Positions 26,886-35,800 of a DNA stretch of 64,000 nt are shown one piece after another (the stretch's first letter is position 1; each line of letters starts with the position of its first letter). The notes under the pieces are model-generated. The model saw only the letters and a list, made by a program, of their open reading frames with translations, did not search any database and was not told the origin of the DNA. This stretch comes from Halopiger djelfimassiliensis. GTDB lineage: Archaea > Halobacteriota > Halobacteria > Halobacteriales > Natrialbaceae. The DNA is taken from contig NZ_HG315684.1 in assembly GCF_000455365.1 (NCBI RefSeq), forward strand, positions 1,011,060-1,075,059. The letters run 5' to 3'. A program made the translations under genes and the position numbers.

Positions 26886-28162
26886 TAGAGGGTCACCTCG
26901 TCGATCGTAGTAATTCCGTCGTCTGCACGTTCGTCGAACTCCCAGTACTCGAAGGTCGCGCTGGTTACGTCGCCGTTCCCGTCGAAGTTGACCGGACTCG
27001 ACGCGCCTTCGTAGGCGACGTTCTCACCCTGGGCTGCGCGTTCGATTCCGTCCGCGAGCGACGATGGCCCGACCGTCTCGCCGGGCGTATACGTTACGGC
27101 CTGCATGGCGCTTCTGATCGCCGTCCCGTCGTTCTGGCCGGCGTATGCGTTCGCGAGCAACAGAACGGCCGTCGCGTCGTAGGCATGGGCCGTAAAGATC
27201 CCCGGTTCGGCGTCGTAGGTCTCCTTGAAGGATTCAGTGAAGTGCGGATTTCCGGGCCCGTCGGCAACCGGTGCCGTTCCTCGGATGCCGTCGATCGACT
27301 GCGAGGTCTCCTCGTGGAGATCGCCGTCCCGCAGCCCATCGGTGACGAGCACGTCGACGCCGTTCCTGTCGCTTCTGGCGGCGAGGTCGTCGAACAGCTG
27401 TGCGCCGGTCTCCGGGTTGCCGATGACGATCAACAGATCCGGATTGTCTTCCATGGCGGTCTCGAGCTCCGTTTCGTAAGAGCCCTGTTTCCGCTCTACC
27501 GGAACCTGCGCCGAGACAGTCCCACCGTGATCCGTCCGGAACGACTTGGAGAACGCCTGACTGAGCTGCCAGCCGTAGTCGGTATCGACATACAGCGTGG
27601 CAGCGGTACCGTGGCCCAGATCCGTCGCCGCCTGTTGGGCGAGCGCGACCCCCTGAAGCGAGTCGGACACCGCCGTACGGAAGACGAGTCCGGCGTCGTT
27701 CAACGACGTGATCGTCGGCGTGGTCGCCGCCGGCGAGCAACTGACGACGCGGTGGGGGATCAGCACCTGCTGTGTCGTCTGCAAGGTCACGTCCGAGTCC
27801 GCCGGCCCGTTGATCATCGGGTACCCCTCGTCGACGAGGCGGGCGGCTTCCTGGACGGCAGTCGAGGGCGACGTTTCCGTGTCGGCGACCTCGTAATCGA
27901 TCTCGAGGTCGATCTCGTCTTCGACCTGTTTGATCGGCAGTTCGGCGGCGTCCCGAATCGGTCCACCAACCGACTCGAGGTCGCCGCTCAACGGTTTCAT
28001 AATACCGAGTTTGATCGTCCGGTCGGTCCCTCCGATCTCGGACCCAGCCCCGACGTCGCTGGACCCGAGGCCGGGAACGGCATCGAGACAGCCGGCGAGG
28101 CCGCCGAGGCCGGTGGCACAGAGACCGGACAGGAATTTCCGACGGTTTGATCGATCGGGCAT
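26885..28162 (-). CDS. Tat lipoprotein, branched-chain amino acid-type binding protein for chemotaxis
   Basis: A 425-residue type I periplasmic-binding (LIVBP-like) protein. The twin-arginine signal (NRRKFLSGLCATG) and lipobox (GLAGC) are followed by IKLGIMKPLSGDLESVGGPI, the standard opening of amino-acid receptors. Later stretches include VVSCSPAATTPTITSLNDAG and GIFTAHAYDATAVLLLANAY. No ABC permeases are nearby; instead the stop overlaps the transducer start, so it probably serves sensing rather than uptake. ATG 28162 is chosen for its 26-nt spacing from a TATA (28182-28190); an ATG at 28186 with another TATA is possible. Confidence 0.9.
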   Translation of the reverse strand: MPDRSNRRKFLSGLCATGLGGLAGCLDAVPGLGSSDVGAGSEIGGTDRTIKLGIMKPLSGDLESVGGPIRDAAELPIKQVEDEIDLEIDYEVADTETSPSTAVQEAARLVDEGYPMINGPADSDVTLQTTQQVLIPHRVVSCSPAATTPTITSLNDAGLVFRTAVSDSLQGVALAQQAATDLGHGTAATLYVDTDYGWQLSQAFSKSFRTDHGGTVSAQVPVERKQGSYETELETAMEDNPDLLIVIGNPETGAQLFDDLAARSDRNGVDVLVTDGLRDGDLHEETSQSIDGIRGTAPVADGPGNPHFTESFKETYDAEPGIFTAHAYDATAVLLLANAYAGQNDGTAIRSAMQAVTYTPGETVGPSSLADGIERAAQGENVAYEGASSPVNFDGNGDVTSATFEYWEFDERADDGITTIDEVTL

Positions 28163-28181
28163 ATCTGTCCATCCAATTCCT

Positions 28182-28190
28182 GCCATATAA
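28182..28190 (-). promoter_or_regulatory. TATA box for the binding protein-transducer operon
   Basis: Minus-strand AGTTATATG centred about 26 nt before ATG 28162. A second TATA (minus TTATATCG near 28214-28223) could serve the alternative start at 28186, so two tandem promoters are possible. Confidence 0.4.
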
Positions 28191-28362
28191 CTGTACTGTC
28201 CTGTCTTCGATCTCGATATAATGATAAATATTGCTCATTCGCTGCTGAATCGATCTCGTCCCGCTGTCGACTGGGGTCGTGGCCGCCGGCGTGACGACAT
28301 CGAAAACTCGCTCACAGAAACGACCGGTTACCGCTCGAGCGAAAAGGCCGCTCGCGGTGATG

Positions 28363-29316
28363 TTACTGGAACTCTTCCGTCAGCGCCGGAACGACGTCGA
28401 AGAGGTCGTCGACGATCGCGTAGTCGGCGATATCCATGATCGGCGCGTTGGGGTCCGTGTTGATCGCGACGATCGTGTCGGAGCCTTTCATGCCGGCGAC
28501 GTGCTGGACGGCACCCGAGATCCCGATCGCGATGTAGACGTCGGGCGTGACGACCTTGCCGGACTGGCCGACCTGTCGGTTCTTGGGCAGCCAGCCGTTG
28601 TCGACGATCGGTCGCGAGGAGGAGACCGTCGCATCGAGCGCGTCCGCGAGTTCGTGGATGATCTCGAGGTTCTCCTCCTCCTCGATGCCGCGGCCGACGG
28701 AGACGAGTACCTCGGCTTCGGTGATGTCGACGTCGCCGCCGCCGACCTCTTCGAAGCCCGACACCGTCGAGCCGATGGCGTCCTCGTCGATATCGGCGTC
28801 GAAGGCCTCGATCGAGGCGTCACCCGTCCCCTCGGCGGGTGCCCACTCGGCACCGCGGATCGTGACGACGGCATCGCCCTCGAGTTCGGTAGTCGTCTCG
28901 ACCTTGCCGCCGTACATCTCGCGGGTCGCGGTCAGGGTGTCACCGTCGGTCTCGAGCGCGACGGTGTCGGTGACGATCGGCAGGTCGAGTTCGTTGGCGA
29001 CGGCGGGCGCGTAATCCAGCCCGTTGACGCTGTTTGGCGTCAGGACGTACTGCGGGGCGAGGTCGTCGTAGAGTTGCGTGATCGCCTGCGTGTAGACATC
29101 GTGGTTGAACTCCTCGCCGTAGTCGACGGTGTGGATGGCGTCAACGCCCTCACGGTCGAGTTTCTCCGCGAACTCGTCGACGGTCCCGCTGATGACCGCC
29201 AGATGGAGGTCGCCGCCGGTCTCGTCGGCGAGTTCGCGGCCCGCGGTGATGATCTCGTAGCTGACATCGCGCAGTTCGCCACGGCGGTGGTCGGTAACTG
29301 CGAGGACGTCCGTCAT
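28363..29316 (-). CDS. etfA: Electron transfer flavoprotein, alpha subunit
   Basis: A 317-residue EtfA/FixB protein. N-terminal domain: [20 protein letters not shown]. The conserved C-terminal FAD-binding signature region contains [40 protein letters not shown] and [20 protein letters not shown]. It accepts electrons from acyl-CoA or other dehydrogenases and passes them to the quinone pool. It overlaps etfB by 4 bp and forms an obligate heterodimer with it. No ETF-quinone oxidoreductase is adjacent. Confidence 0.96.
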   Translation of the reverse strand: MTDVLAVTDHRRGELRDVSYEIITAGRELADETGGDLHLAVISGTVDEFAEKLDREGVDAIHTVDYGEEFNHDVYTQAITQLYDDLAPQYVLTPNSVNGLDYAPAVANELDLPIVTDTVALETDGDTLTATREMYGGKVETTTELEGDAVVTIRGAEWAPAEGTGDASIEAFDADIDEDAIGSTVSGFEEVGGGDVDITEAEVLVSVGRGIEEEENLEIIHELADALDATVSSSRPIVDNGWLPKNRQVGQSGKVVTPDVYIAIGISGAVQHVAGMKGSDTIVAINTDPNAPIMDIADYAIVDDLFDVVPALTEEFQ

Positions 29317-30104
29317 GGTGCCACCCCCTTGTCGCGGAGCAGTTCAGCGAGCTCTCCGGCCGTGTCGTCCGCACCGCCTTCCCAGACCGTGACGTCGCTT
29401 TCGCTTTCGGGTTCGTACATGTCCGTCAACTCGAGTTCGGATTCGATCGCGCCCTCGTCGACGCCGAGGTCGCCGAGAGCCTTCACGTCGAGTTCCTTGC
29501 GCTGTGCTTGCCTGATGCCGCGCAGGCTGGCGTACCGCGGTTCGTTGATCCCCGTCTGGATCGTCAGCACCGCCGGCAGTTCGACGTCGGTCAGTTCCTC
29601 GACGCCGCCCTCGAGTTCGCGCCGGACGGAGGCGACGTCGCCCTCGAAGTCGTGTTCGAGGTGGTTGACGACGGCACCCCACTGGAAACCGATCTGCTCG
29701 GCCAGCGAGACGCCGGTTGCACCGAAACTGTCGTCACCGGCCTGAACGCCGGTGAGCACGAGGTCGGGGTCTTCCTCCTCGACGACGGCGCTGAGGATCT
29801 CCGTTTTCGCGCCGACGTCGAGCAGATCGACGTCCTCGAGTGCATCGTCCCAGATGCGGACTGCACGGTCTGCCCCCTTCGCAAGCGCCTGTCGGATCGT
29901 CTGTTCGCAGTCCTCCGGACCGATGGTGACCGTGACGACTTCGTCGGCGATCCCGGCCTCTTGGAGTTGCACAGCCTCTTCGACGGCGTAGTCATCCCAC
30001 TCGTTGAGGTCGGCACCGAGGTACTGATCGGCGATCTCAGTCCCCTCGATCTCGAACTCGTCTTCGACGGTCGCAACTTCTTTGACCGTAACGAGGATTT
30101 TCAT
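29313..30104 (-). CDS. etfB: Electron transfer flavoprotein, beta subunit
   Basis: A 263-residue EtfB/FixA protein starting MKILVTVKEVATVEDEFEIE. Conserved parts are LNEWDDYAVEEAVQLQEAG, VLTGVQAGDDSFGATGVSLA and ELPAVLTIQTGINEPRYASL, the last being the family signature near the C-terminus. Two consecutive ATGs (30107, 30104) exist and either may be used. First gene of an etfBA operon; possible partner in fatty-acid oxidation with ligases such as the one at 5056-6672, by inference. Confidence 0.96.
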   Translation of the reverse strand: MKILVTVKEVATVEDEFEIEGTEIADQYLGADLNEWDDYAVEEAVQLQEAGIADEVVTVTIGPEDCEQTIRQALAKGADRAVRIWDDALEDVDLLDVGAKTEILSAVVEEEDPDLVLTGVQAGDDSFGATGVSLAEQIGFQWGAVVNHLEHDFEGDVASVRRELEGGVEELTDVELPAVLTIQTGINEPRYASLRGIRQAQRKELDVKALGDLGVDEGAIESELELTDMYEPESESDVTVWEGGADDTAGELAELLRDKGVAP

Positions 30105-30308
30105 CATCGATCACTGCAACGTCCGTGCCGTAAACCTTTTCGAAACCGCCCGTCGTGTGGCTCCCGTTTAGTTAACGCGTTTTCCCGTATCGCCCCGACA
30201 TCATTACATTCGACATCGAGTGGCGACGGGTGGCTACCACCGTTTCCGTATCGCTGGCGGGGATCCCGAGACGGAAACGGTTTAACGACGCCACTGGTAG
30301 TACGGATC

Positions 30309-30767
30309 ATGGCAGACTGTCCACTCGCCGACGATTGTCCGAGCTTTTCGGAACGAATCTCGGGAATGGGGTGTCAACACTACGGCGACCGCGGCGGAAA
30401 GGAGTGGTGCAACCACTACAACCAGCCCATCGAAGATCTGAAAACCCAGCCCGTCAAGGCGGGGGAAGAGGTCGCCATCGACATCGTCGACATGCACGAA
30501 AGCGGTGCCGGCGTCGGTCGAACCGAGGACGGGTTCATCGTCCTGGTCGACGGGGTCTTGCCGGAGGCCCGCGCTCGCGTCGAGATCACGCAGGTTCACA
30601 GCAACCACGCGCGTGCGGAAGAACTCGAGCGGCTGCCGATGGATCCCGAGACGGACGAGGACGACGACACCGACGAGTCGGAAGCCGAGGCCGACGACGA
30701 CCACGACGACGACGGAACGCCACCCCGGGAGCGACTCGGGAGCCGGGAGAACTTCTGGGGCTCCTGA
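30309..30767 (+). CDS. TRAM-domain protein with N-terminal Cys-rich segment
   Basis: A 152-residue protein. The first 45 residues hold several Cys/His (MADCPLADDCPSF; GMGCQHYG; WCNHYN) that could bind metal. A TRAM domain follows (KAGEEVAIDIVDMHESGAGV and FIVLVDGVLPEARARVEITQ), a small RNA-binding beta barrel. After residue 115 the tail is nearly pure Asp/Glu/Thr. TRAM proteins in archaea act on RNA, for example as RNA chaperones, but this one's target is unknown. Divergent to etfBA with a 200-bp gap. Confidence 0.82.
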   Translation: MADCPLADDCPSFSERISGMGCQHYGDRGGKEWCNHYNQPIEDLKTQPVKAGEEVAIDIVDMHESGAGVGRTEDGFIVLVDGVLPEARARVEITQVHSNHARAEELERLPMDPETDEDDDTDESEAEADDDHDDDGTPPRERLGSRENFWGS

Positions 30768-31062
30768 GCGGACCCTCGAGTGGACAGTCTCGAGCAGGGC
30801 CGGCACCCAGTGACCCAACGTACTTTGGCGTCACGCGTATTGCTCCACCTGCCTTCCATCGAGGTACAGCAGGGCACACGCCACATCATCAACTGCGCCA
30901 TACATTCTCGCCCTGCCGTCGTTTCCGACCGACAGATCCGTGTTCGCAAGCGACGGTGGGCCGACCGAACCGCCCGCGGGGGCGACCGGGGAAGCTTTGA
31001 TCCCGCCGCCGTCTAGGTGTCAGTATGAACACGCGACACCGAGCCCGGCGGAGGCGGTCGGC

Positions 31063-31521
31063 ATGATCGACGAGGTCGAAGCGCTGCTCGAGGACATCGG
31101 TTTCGACCCGAACGAGAGCGTGTTGACCCACCGTCAAGCACAGGTGCTCGCGCTGCGTGAACGCGACATCTCGCAGGCCGACATTGCCGAGGAACTCGGG
31201 ACCTCGCGGGCGAACGTCTCCTCGGTCGAGGCTAGCGCCCGCGAGAACCTCGAGAAAGCCCGCGAGACGGTCGCGTTCGCGGAGGCGCTGCGCGCTCCGG
31301 TCCGGGTGCGCGTCCCCGAGGGAACCGACCTCTACGACGTTCCGAACCTCGTCTACGACGCGTGTGACGAGAAAGGAGTCAAAGTCGATTACACCGCGCC
31401 GGACCTGATGAAAGTCGTCAGCGACGCCGCCGGGGCGGCCGTCTCGGGCCGCGAGATTGCGACGCCGCTGATCGTCGGGGTGACCTCGGACGGGATGGTT
31501 CGCGTTCGCCACCAGGAGTGA
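31063..31521 (+). CDS. Tfx family DNA-binding protein
   Basis: A 152-residue protein with an N-terminal helix-turn-helix (SVLTHRQAQVLALRERDISQ then EELGTSRANVSSVE). A C-terminal domain follows (ALRAPVRVRVPEGTDLYDVP; GREIATPLIVGVTSDGMVRV). This is the domain order of Tfx, first described as a regulator near molybdenum formylmethanofuran dehydrogenase genes. Start ATG 31063 has a GGAGG-like ribosome site about 8 nt upstream, unusual in this mostly leaderless region. Targets unknown here; no molybdenum genes nearby, but a UbaA gene follows 1 kb downstream. Confidence 0.85.
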   Translation: MIDEVEALLEDIGFDPNESVLTHRQAQVLALRERDISQADIAEELGTSRANVSSVEASARENLEKARETVAFAEALRAPVRVRVPEGTDLYDVPNLVYDACDEKGVKVDYTAPDLMKVVSDAAGAAVSGREIATPLIVGVTSDGMVRVRHQE

Positions 31522-31599
31522 TCGGCAAGCGACCGCCGGCACGAGTGACGGGAAGCGATCGATCCGAGAAATTTGGTTCTCGCCGTCGTCGGTTCCCAC

Positions 31600-32385
31600 A
31601 TGGACCTCGATCTCGCCGACAACACCGCGCTGGTTACCGCTTCCTCGAGCGGGCTCGGGTTCGCGAGTGCGCGGGCGCTCGCCGACGAGGGGTGTAACGT
31701 CGCGATCTGTGGCCGCGCTCGAGAACGACTCGAGTCGGCTCGCGAAGACCTCGCCGACGTGGCGACCGGCGAGGTGATCGCCGTTCGGGCGGACATCACG
31801 GACCCCGACGACGTCTCGGATCTCGTGAGTCGGACGGTCGACGAATGCGGCGGCCTCGACCACGTCGTCACCGCCGCGGGTAACCCACCGAGCACGACCT
31901 TCCTCGAAACCGACGAACGGGACTGGTACCGGGCCTACGATCAGCTGGTGATGAGCGTCGTCTGGACGATCGAGGAAGCCCACGCAGGTCTGCTCGAGTC
32001 CGACTACGGGACGATCACCTGTCTCGCCTCCCGGACGGTTCGGGAGGTCGCGGACGACAACCTGCTGTCGAACTCGGTGTGTCGGAGCGTGATCGGACTC
32101 GTGAAAACGGTTTCGCGGGAGTTCGCTCCCGAGATCAGGGCCAACGCAGTGCTTCCGGGGACGATCGAGACGCCCCGAATCGAAGACCTCGTCGAAGCCG
32201 GGATCGAACGCGGAGCCTACGACGAGTACGAGGACGGCCTCGCCGACCTCGCGAGCGACGTTCCGATGGAGCGGGTCGGTGAACCGAGCGAACTCGGCGA
32301 CGTCGTCGCCTTCCTCTCGAGTCCGCGCTCGAGTTTCGTCAACGGCGCTGCGGTGCCGGTCGACGGCGGGTCGTTGCGGAGCTAG
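31600..32385 (+). CDS. SDR-family oxidoreductase lacking the canonical catalytic Tyr
   Basis: A 261-residue short-chain dehydrogenase/reductase with cofactor motif TASSSGLGFA, a VTAAGNPP strand (NAG-like), and C-terminal VPVDGGS. Where the family normally has YxxxK the sequence reads LLSNSVCRSVIGLVK: the Lys-like position is kept but the Tyr is not seen. Such LSN...R variants form a known subgroup often annotated as 3-oxoacyl-ACP reductase or just SDR. Enzymatic activity is therefore uncertain. It ends 4 bp before the converging UbaA gene. Confidence 0.85.
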   Translation: MDLDLADNTALVTASSSGLGFASARALADEGCNVAICGRARERLESAREDLADVATGEVIAVRADITDPDDVSDLVSRTVDECGGLDHVVTAAGNPPSTTFLETDERDWYRAYDQLVMSVVWTIEEAHAGLLESDYGTITCLASRTVREVADDNLLSNSVCRSVIGLVKTVSREFAPEIRANAVLPGTIETPRIEDLVEAGIERGAYDEYEDGLADLASDVPMERVGEPSELGDVVAFLSSPRSSFVNGAAVPVDGGSLRS

Positions 32386-32389
32386 GGCA

Positions 32390-33229
32390 TCAATCCGCCG
32401 TCAGCGAACAGGTCCCCTCGTAGGCGACGTCATCGACGGACTCGATTTCGGGTTCGTCGCCACAGACCGGACAGGCCGGGTTCGACCGCATCTCGACCGT
32501 CTCGAAGCCCATGTCCATCGCGTCGTACAGCAGGAGCCGGCCCTCGAGCAACTCGCCGGTTCCGAGGAGGTACTTGACGACCTCCGTGGCCTGGATACAG
32601 CCGACGGTGCCGGGAAGGACGCCGAGGACGCCGGTGGTCGCACAGTCGGGGACGGTTCCCGGTTCGGGGGCCTCGGGGAAGAGACACCGGTAGCACGGGG
32701 GATCCTCGTCGTCGCCGCCTCGGTCGTTCGTAAACGTCGTGACCTGTCCTTCGAACCGGTAGATCGCACCGTGGGAAAGCGGCGTCCCGGAGAGGACGCA
32801 GTGGTCGTTGAGCAGGTATCGCGTCGCGAAGTTGTCGCTTGCATCGAGGACGACGTCGTAGCCGTCGACCAGATCGGCGACGGTGTCGGACGTGAGACGC
32901 GTTTCGTACGTCTCGACGTCGATATCGGGGTTCAGCCGCTCGACGTAGTCGGCCGCGCTCTCGACTTTGGGTCGACCCACGTCGTCGTCGCCGTGGACGA
33001 TCTGTCGCTGGAGGTTCGACCGTTCGACGACGTCGTCGTCGACGATTCCGAGCCGTCCGATTCCGGCGGCAGCGAGGTACTGGATCGCCGGCGACCCCAG
33101 GCCGCCAGCGCCCACGACGAGGACACGCCCCTCGAGCAGCCGACTCTGGCCCTCGGGTCCGATCTCGTCCATGATCACGTGTCTCGAGTAGCGATCGAGC
33201 TGGGTCGCATCGAGGCGCAGGTCGCTCAT
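32390..33229 (-). CDS. ubaA: SAMP-activating E1 enzyme / MoeB-ThiF type adenylyltransferase
   Basis: A 279-residue ThiF-fold E1-like enzyme. Visible features are the adenylate-binding GAGGLGSPAIQYLAAAG, the Arg finger region RSNLQRQ, DASDNFATRYLLND, and zinc CxxC pairs (CYRC and CPVC). The likely catalytic Cys is in PDCATTGVLG. In haloarchaea the single such protein, UbaA, activates ubiquitin-like SAMPs for protein conjugation and for sulfur transfer in molybdopterin and tRNA thiolation. No SAMP gene is adjacent. Length and motifs are complete. Confidence 0.9.
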   Translation of the reverse strand: MSDLRLDATQLDRYSRHVIMDEIGPEGQSRLLEGRVLVVGAGGLGSPAIQYLAAAGIGRLGIVDDDVVERSNLQRQIVHGDDDVGRPKVESAADYVERLNPDIDVETYETRLTSDTVADLVDGYDVVLDASDNFATRYLLNDHCVLSGTPLSHGAIYRFEGQVTTFTNDRGGDDEDPPCYRCLFPEAPEPGTVPDCATTGVLGVLPGTVGCIQATEVVKYLLGTGELLEGRLLLYDAMDMGFETVEMRSNPACPVCGDEPEIESVDDVAYEGTCSLTAD

Positions 33230-33354
33230 GCGTTGTCGTTCGGACGAGAGCGAGAAAAGTCCGCGGATGGGTATCGCGACGCTGGAACCGGCGCTTCGAG
33301 GCAGGACCTTCGGTAACCCAACGATTTAATAGTGTGGTCTGCATTGACACACCT

Positions 33355-33540
33355 ATGGCAACCTCACCCAATGGTGCCGGTGACGATGTTTTCGATCAGT
33401 TCCTCACTGACCGCGGTCACACGGTCGAACGAGTAGGGTGGGAGCAGGAGTACAACAAGAAACAGTGCCCCGAGTGTGGCGGCCTCCACGAGGAGTCCGC
33501 CGCCTCCTGTACCGTCTGTGGGTGGGAGCCGACGCGGTAA
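33355..33540 (+). CDS. Tiny zinc-finger protein (HVO_0416-like)
   Basis: A 61-residue protein with CPECGG at residues 38-43 and CTVCGW at 52-57, a rubredoxin-style double CxxC knuckle. It is preceded by an acidic N-terminus (GAGDDVFDQFLTDRGHTVER). It resembles a haloarchaeal family I remember under the Haloferax tag HVO_0416; function unknown, presumably zinc-dependent nucleic acid or protein binding. TATA-like GATTTAATAG lies about 26 nt upstream, supporting a leaderless start at 33355. Followed by a second tiny zinc protein and a helicase gene. Confidence 0.8.
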   Translation: MATSPNGAGDDVFDQFLTDRGHTVERVGWEQEYNKKQCPECGGLHEESAASCTVCGWEPTR

Positions 33541-33647
33541 TCGACGGCCGGACGAACGCCCGAGCGCAGTCGCTTTCGGACTATTTTCCGAAACGGTTAG
33601 ACGACACAATTATAACGTATAACTCCGCAACACATACGGTAAGAACA

Positions 33648-33806
33648 ATGCCGGAATGCCAGAACTGCGGTGCGTTCGTCACGGACGCGTACGCTCGCGT
33701 GTTTACCCCCCGTGGCGTCGACGATCCGCGCGTCTGTCCGGAGTGCGAGGACAAGATCCGCGACGGAGCCAACGTTCGAACCGCCCGTTCCCCGCGCAAT
33801 CCCTAG
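33648..33806 (+). CDS. Tiny double-CxxC protein (DUF7563-like)
   Basis: A 52-residue protein: MPECQNCGAFVTDAYARVFT with the first CxxC, then RVCPECEDKIRDGANVR with the second. This matches the haloarchaeal DUF7563 family as I recall it, a conserved single-zinc protein of unknown role. TATA sequences (TATAACG/TATAACT near 33610-33624) lie about 26 nt upstream, supporting the ATG at 33648 and leaderless transcription. It is one of three consecutive + strand genes (two zinc proteins, then a UvrD-type helicase). Confidence 0.82.
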   Translation: MPECQNCGAFVTDAYARVFTPRGVDDPRVCPECEDKIRDGANVRTARSPRNP

Positions 33807-33883
33807 GCCGTCCCCGCCGGCGACTTGTGTTAGTCGACGAAAACCCACGTCACTTATGGGTATTGCGACCCTGAACAGCTACA

Positions 33884-35797
33884 ATGGCTACTACGGAGAC
33901 GAAGGTGACCCGGTTGTTCGGTGGTCCGGGAAGCGGGAAGACGACGGCACTTCTCGACCACGTCGAAGAGATCCTCGAGGAGGACGGCGTTACGTTCCGG
34001 GACATCCTCGTCGTCTCGTACACACGAGCTGCCGCCCAGGAGGTTCGCGAACGACTCGCCGATCGACTCGACGAGAGTCCCCGTGCGCTACAGGGTAACG
34101 TCTGTACGATGCACGCGAAGGCGTACGAGCTGCTCGATCTCTCCCGCAGCGACGTCATCGGCGAATCCGACAAAGAGGAGTTCTGCGAGGAGTACGGCCT
34201 CGAGTTCGAGGACGAGTACAGCGGTGCCGGCCGACGGACCGCCCGATCGACCACGATCGGCAACAAGGTCATCGCGACGAGCCAGTGGCTCCAGCGGACC
34301 CGCCGCGACGTCTCGGACTGGTACGACGTCCCCTTCCAGTGGGACGAAGAGGAGGTTCGACTCCCGCCCGAAATCGACCCCAACGCACAGGAAGGGAACA
34401 AGTACACCCCGACCTGGCCCAGCGACGACGACCGGATCGACGTCCCCGAAGCGATCCGCGCGTGGCGGTCGTTCAAGGGCGAGCAGGGGAAGATCGGCTT
34501 TGCGGACATGCTCGAGCGCGTGAAACAGCGTTCACTGCTCCCGAGCGTCGACTACCTGGTGATCGACGAGTTTCAGGACATCACAACCCTCCAGTACGAC
34601 GTCTACGACGAGTGGAAACCCCACATGGAGCAGGTGCTGATCGCGGGTGACGACGACCAGGTCGTCTACTCCTGGCAGGGTGCCGATCCCGCGCTCTTGC
34701 TCGAGGAGGACGTCGACGAGGACATTATTCTCCCCAACTCCTATCGCCTCCCGTCGAACGTCCTCAACGCGGTCAATCAGGAGATCCGCCACATCGATAA
34801 ACGGCAGGACAAGGACCTCAAACCGCGAAAGGAAGGCGGGGCCGTCGAGGCCCGGACGAACGCGTCGATGCTCGACGTCGTTCGGATGGTCCGACGGACG
34901 CTCGTCGAGGGCGACGGCACCATCATGGTCCTGTTCCGGGCCCGATACCAGATGTTCCAGTTCATCGACGAGTTCATCACGGAAGGGGTGCCGTTTACGT
35001 CGCTGACCGACCAGCGGATGTGGACCGACCGGCTCACCCAGTACGTCCGCGCCGTCGAGGCCATCGACGAGGGCGAGGACGTCACCGGTCTGCAGGCCCG
35101 TCGGCTCGCGGACATGCTTCAGGAGTCGGCGTTCGGCACCAACGAGCGCGACGATCTGTTCGATACGATCGACGAACGGCAGGAGGAAGCCGGGATCGAC
35201 GACCTCGAGCAACTCATGATCCCCGCCGAGGTCATCGAGGATCACGTGCCGTTCATGCCCGGGCCGGCCTCCGCGTCGGATATGGTCCGGAAGGTCACGA
35301 ACTTCCAGAAGAAAAGCGTGCGAGCGTACTTCAGCATCGGCGAGTATCACGGAATGGACACCGATCGGGTCCGCGTCGGTACCATCCACTCCGCGAAGGG
35401 CCGCGAGGCCGATCACGTCCTCGTCGGTACCGATCTCACCGAGAAGGTCGTCGAACAGATGGTCGCCACCGTCGAGGACCGGGTACCGTCGGAGGCGGCG
35501 GACGACGCAGACACCGGCGTCGAAGACATCCCCGGTTGCGAGGAGTTTACCAAAACGACGTCGCCGGTTCCGGTCCTGACGGACAACGAACGCCGCGTCT
35601 TCTACGTGGGCATGTCGCGGGCCCGGGAACGGCTCGTGCTCCTCGAGAACCTCGTCGACGGCGCGCCGACGCTGCCGATCGACGTCCTGCTCAACAACCA
35701 GTTGACCGACGCGTCCCTCGAGGAGCTGGTCGAGGAGGCCCAACAACCTGCCGAGTCCGACGCCACGGGGACCGAAGTCGAAGCCGAGACGCCATAA
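33884..35797 (+). CDS. UvrD/Rep-type superfamily 1 DNA helicase
   Basis: A 637-residue SF1A helicase. Motif I GGPGSGKTTALL is near residues 13-24, motif Ia SYTRAAAQE, motif II VIDEFQDITTLQYD, motif III AGDDDQVVYSWQGADP, then NSYRLPSNVL, and late motifs TIHSAKGREADHVLV and YVGMSRARERLVLL. It translocates 3'-5' on single-stranded DNA and serves repair or replication restart. The insert between motifs Ia and II is small, giving a compact enzyme. A 20-residue Glu/Ala tail follows. The next gene starts 3 bp after its stop, suggesting an operon. Confidence 0.93.
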   Translation: MATTETKVTRLFGGPGSGKTTALLDHVEEILEEDGVTFRDILVVSYTRAAAQEVRERLADRLDESPRALQGNVCTMHAKAYELLDLSRSDVIGESDKEEFCEEYGLEFEDEYSGAGRRTARSTTIGNKVIATSQWLQRTRRDVSDWYDVPFQWDEEEVRLPPEIDPNAQEGNKYTPTWPSDDDRIDVPEAIRAWRSFKGEQGKIGFADMLERVKQRSLLPSVDYLVIDEFQDITTLQYDVYDEWKPHMEQVLIAGDDDQVVYSWQGADPALLLEEDVDEDIILPNSYRLPSNVLNAVNQEIRHIDKRQDKDLKPRKEGGAVEARTNASMLDVVRMVRRTLVEGDGTIMVLFRARYQMFQFIDEFITEGVPFTSLTDQRMWTDRLTQYVRAVEAIDEGEDVTGLQARRLADMLQESAFGTNERDDLFDTIDERQEEAGIDDLEQLMIPAEVIEDHVPFMPGPASASDMVRKVTNFQKKSVRAYFSIGEYHGMDTDRVRVGTIHSAKGREADHVLVGTDLTEKVVEQMVATVEDRVPSEAADDADTGVEDIPGCEEFTKTTSPVPVLTDNERRVFYVGMSRARERLVLLENLVDGAPTLPIDVLLNNQLTDASLEELVEEAQQPAESDATGTEVEAETP

Positions 35798-35800
35798 CAC

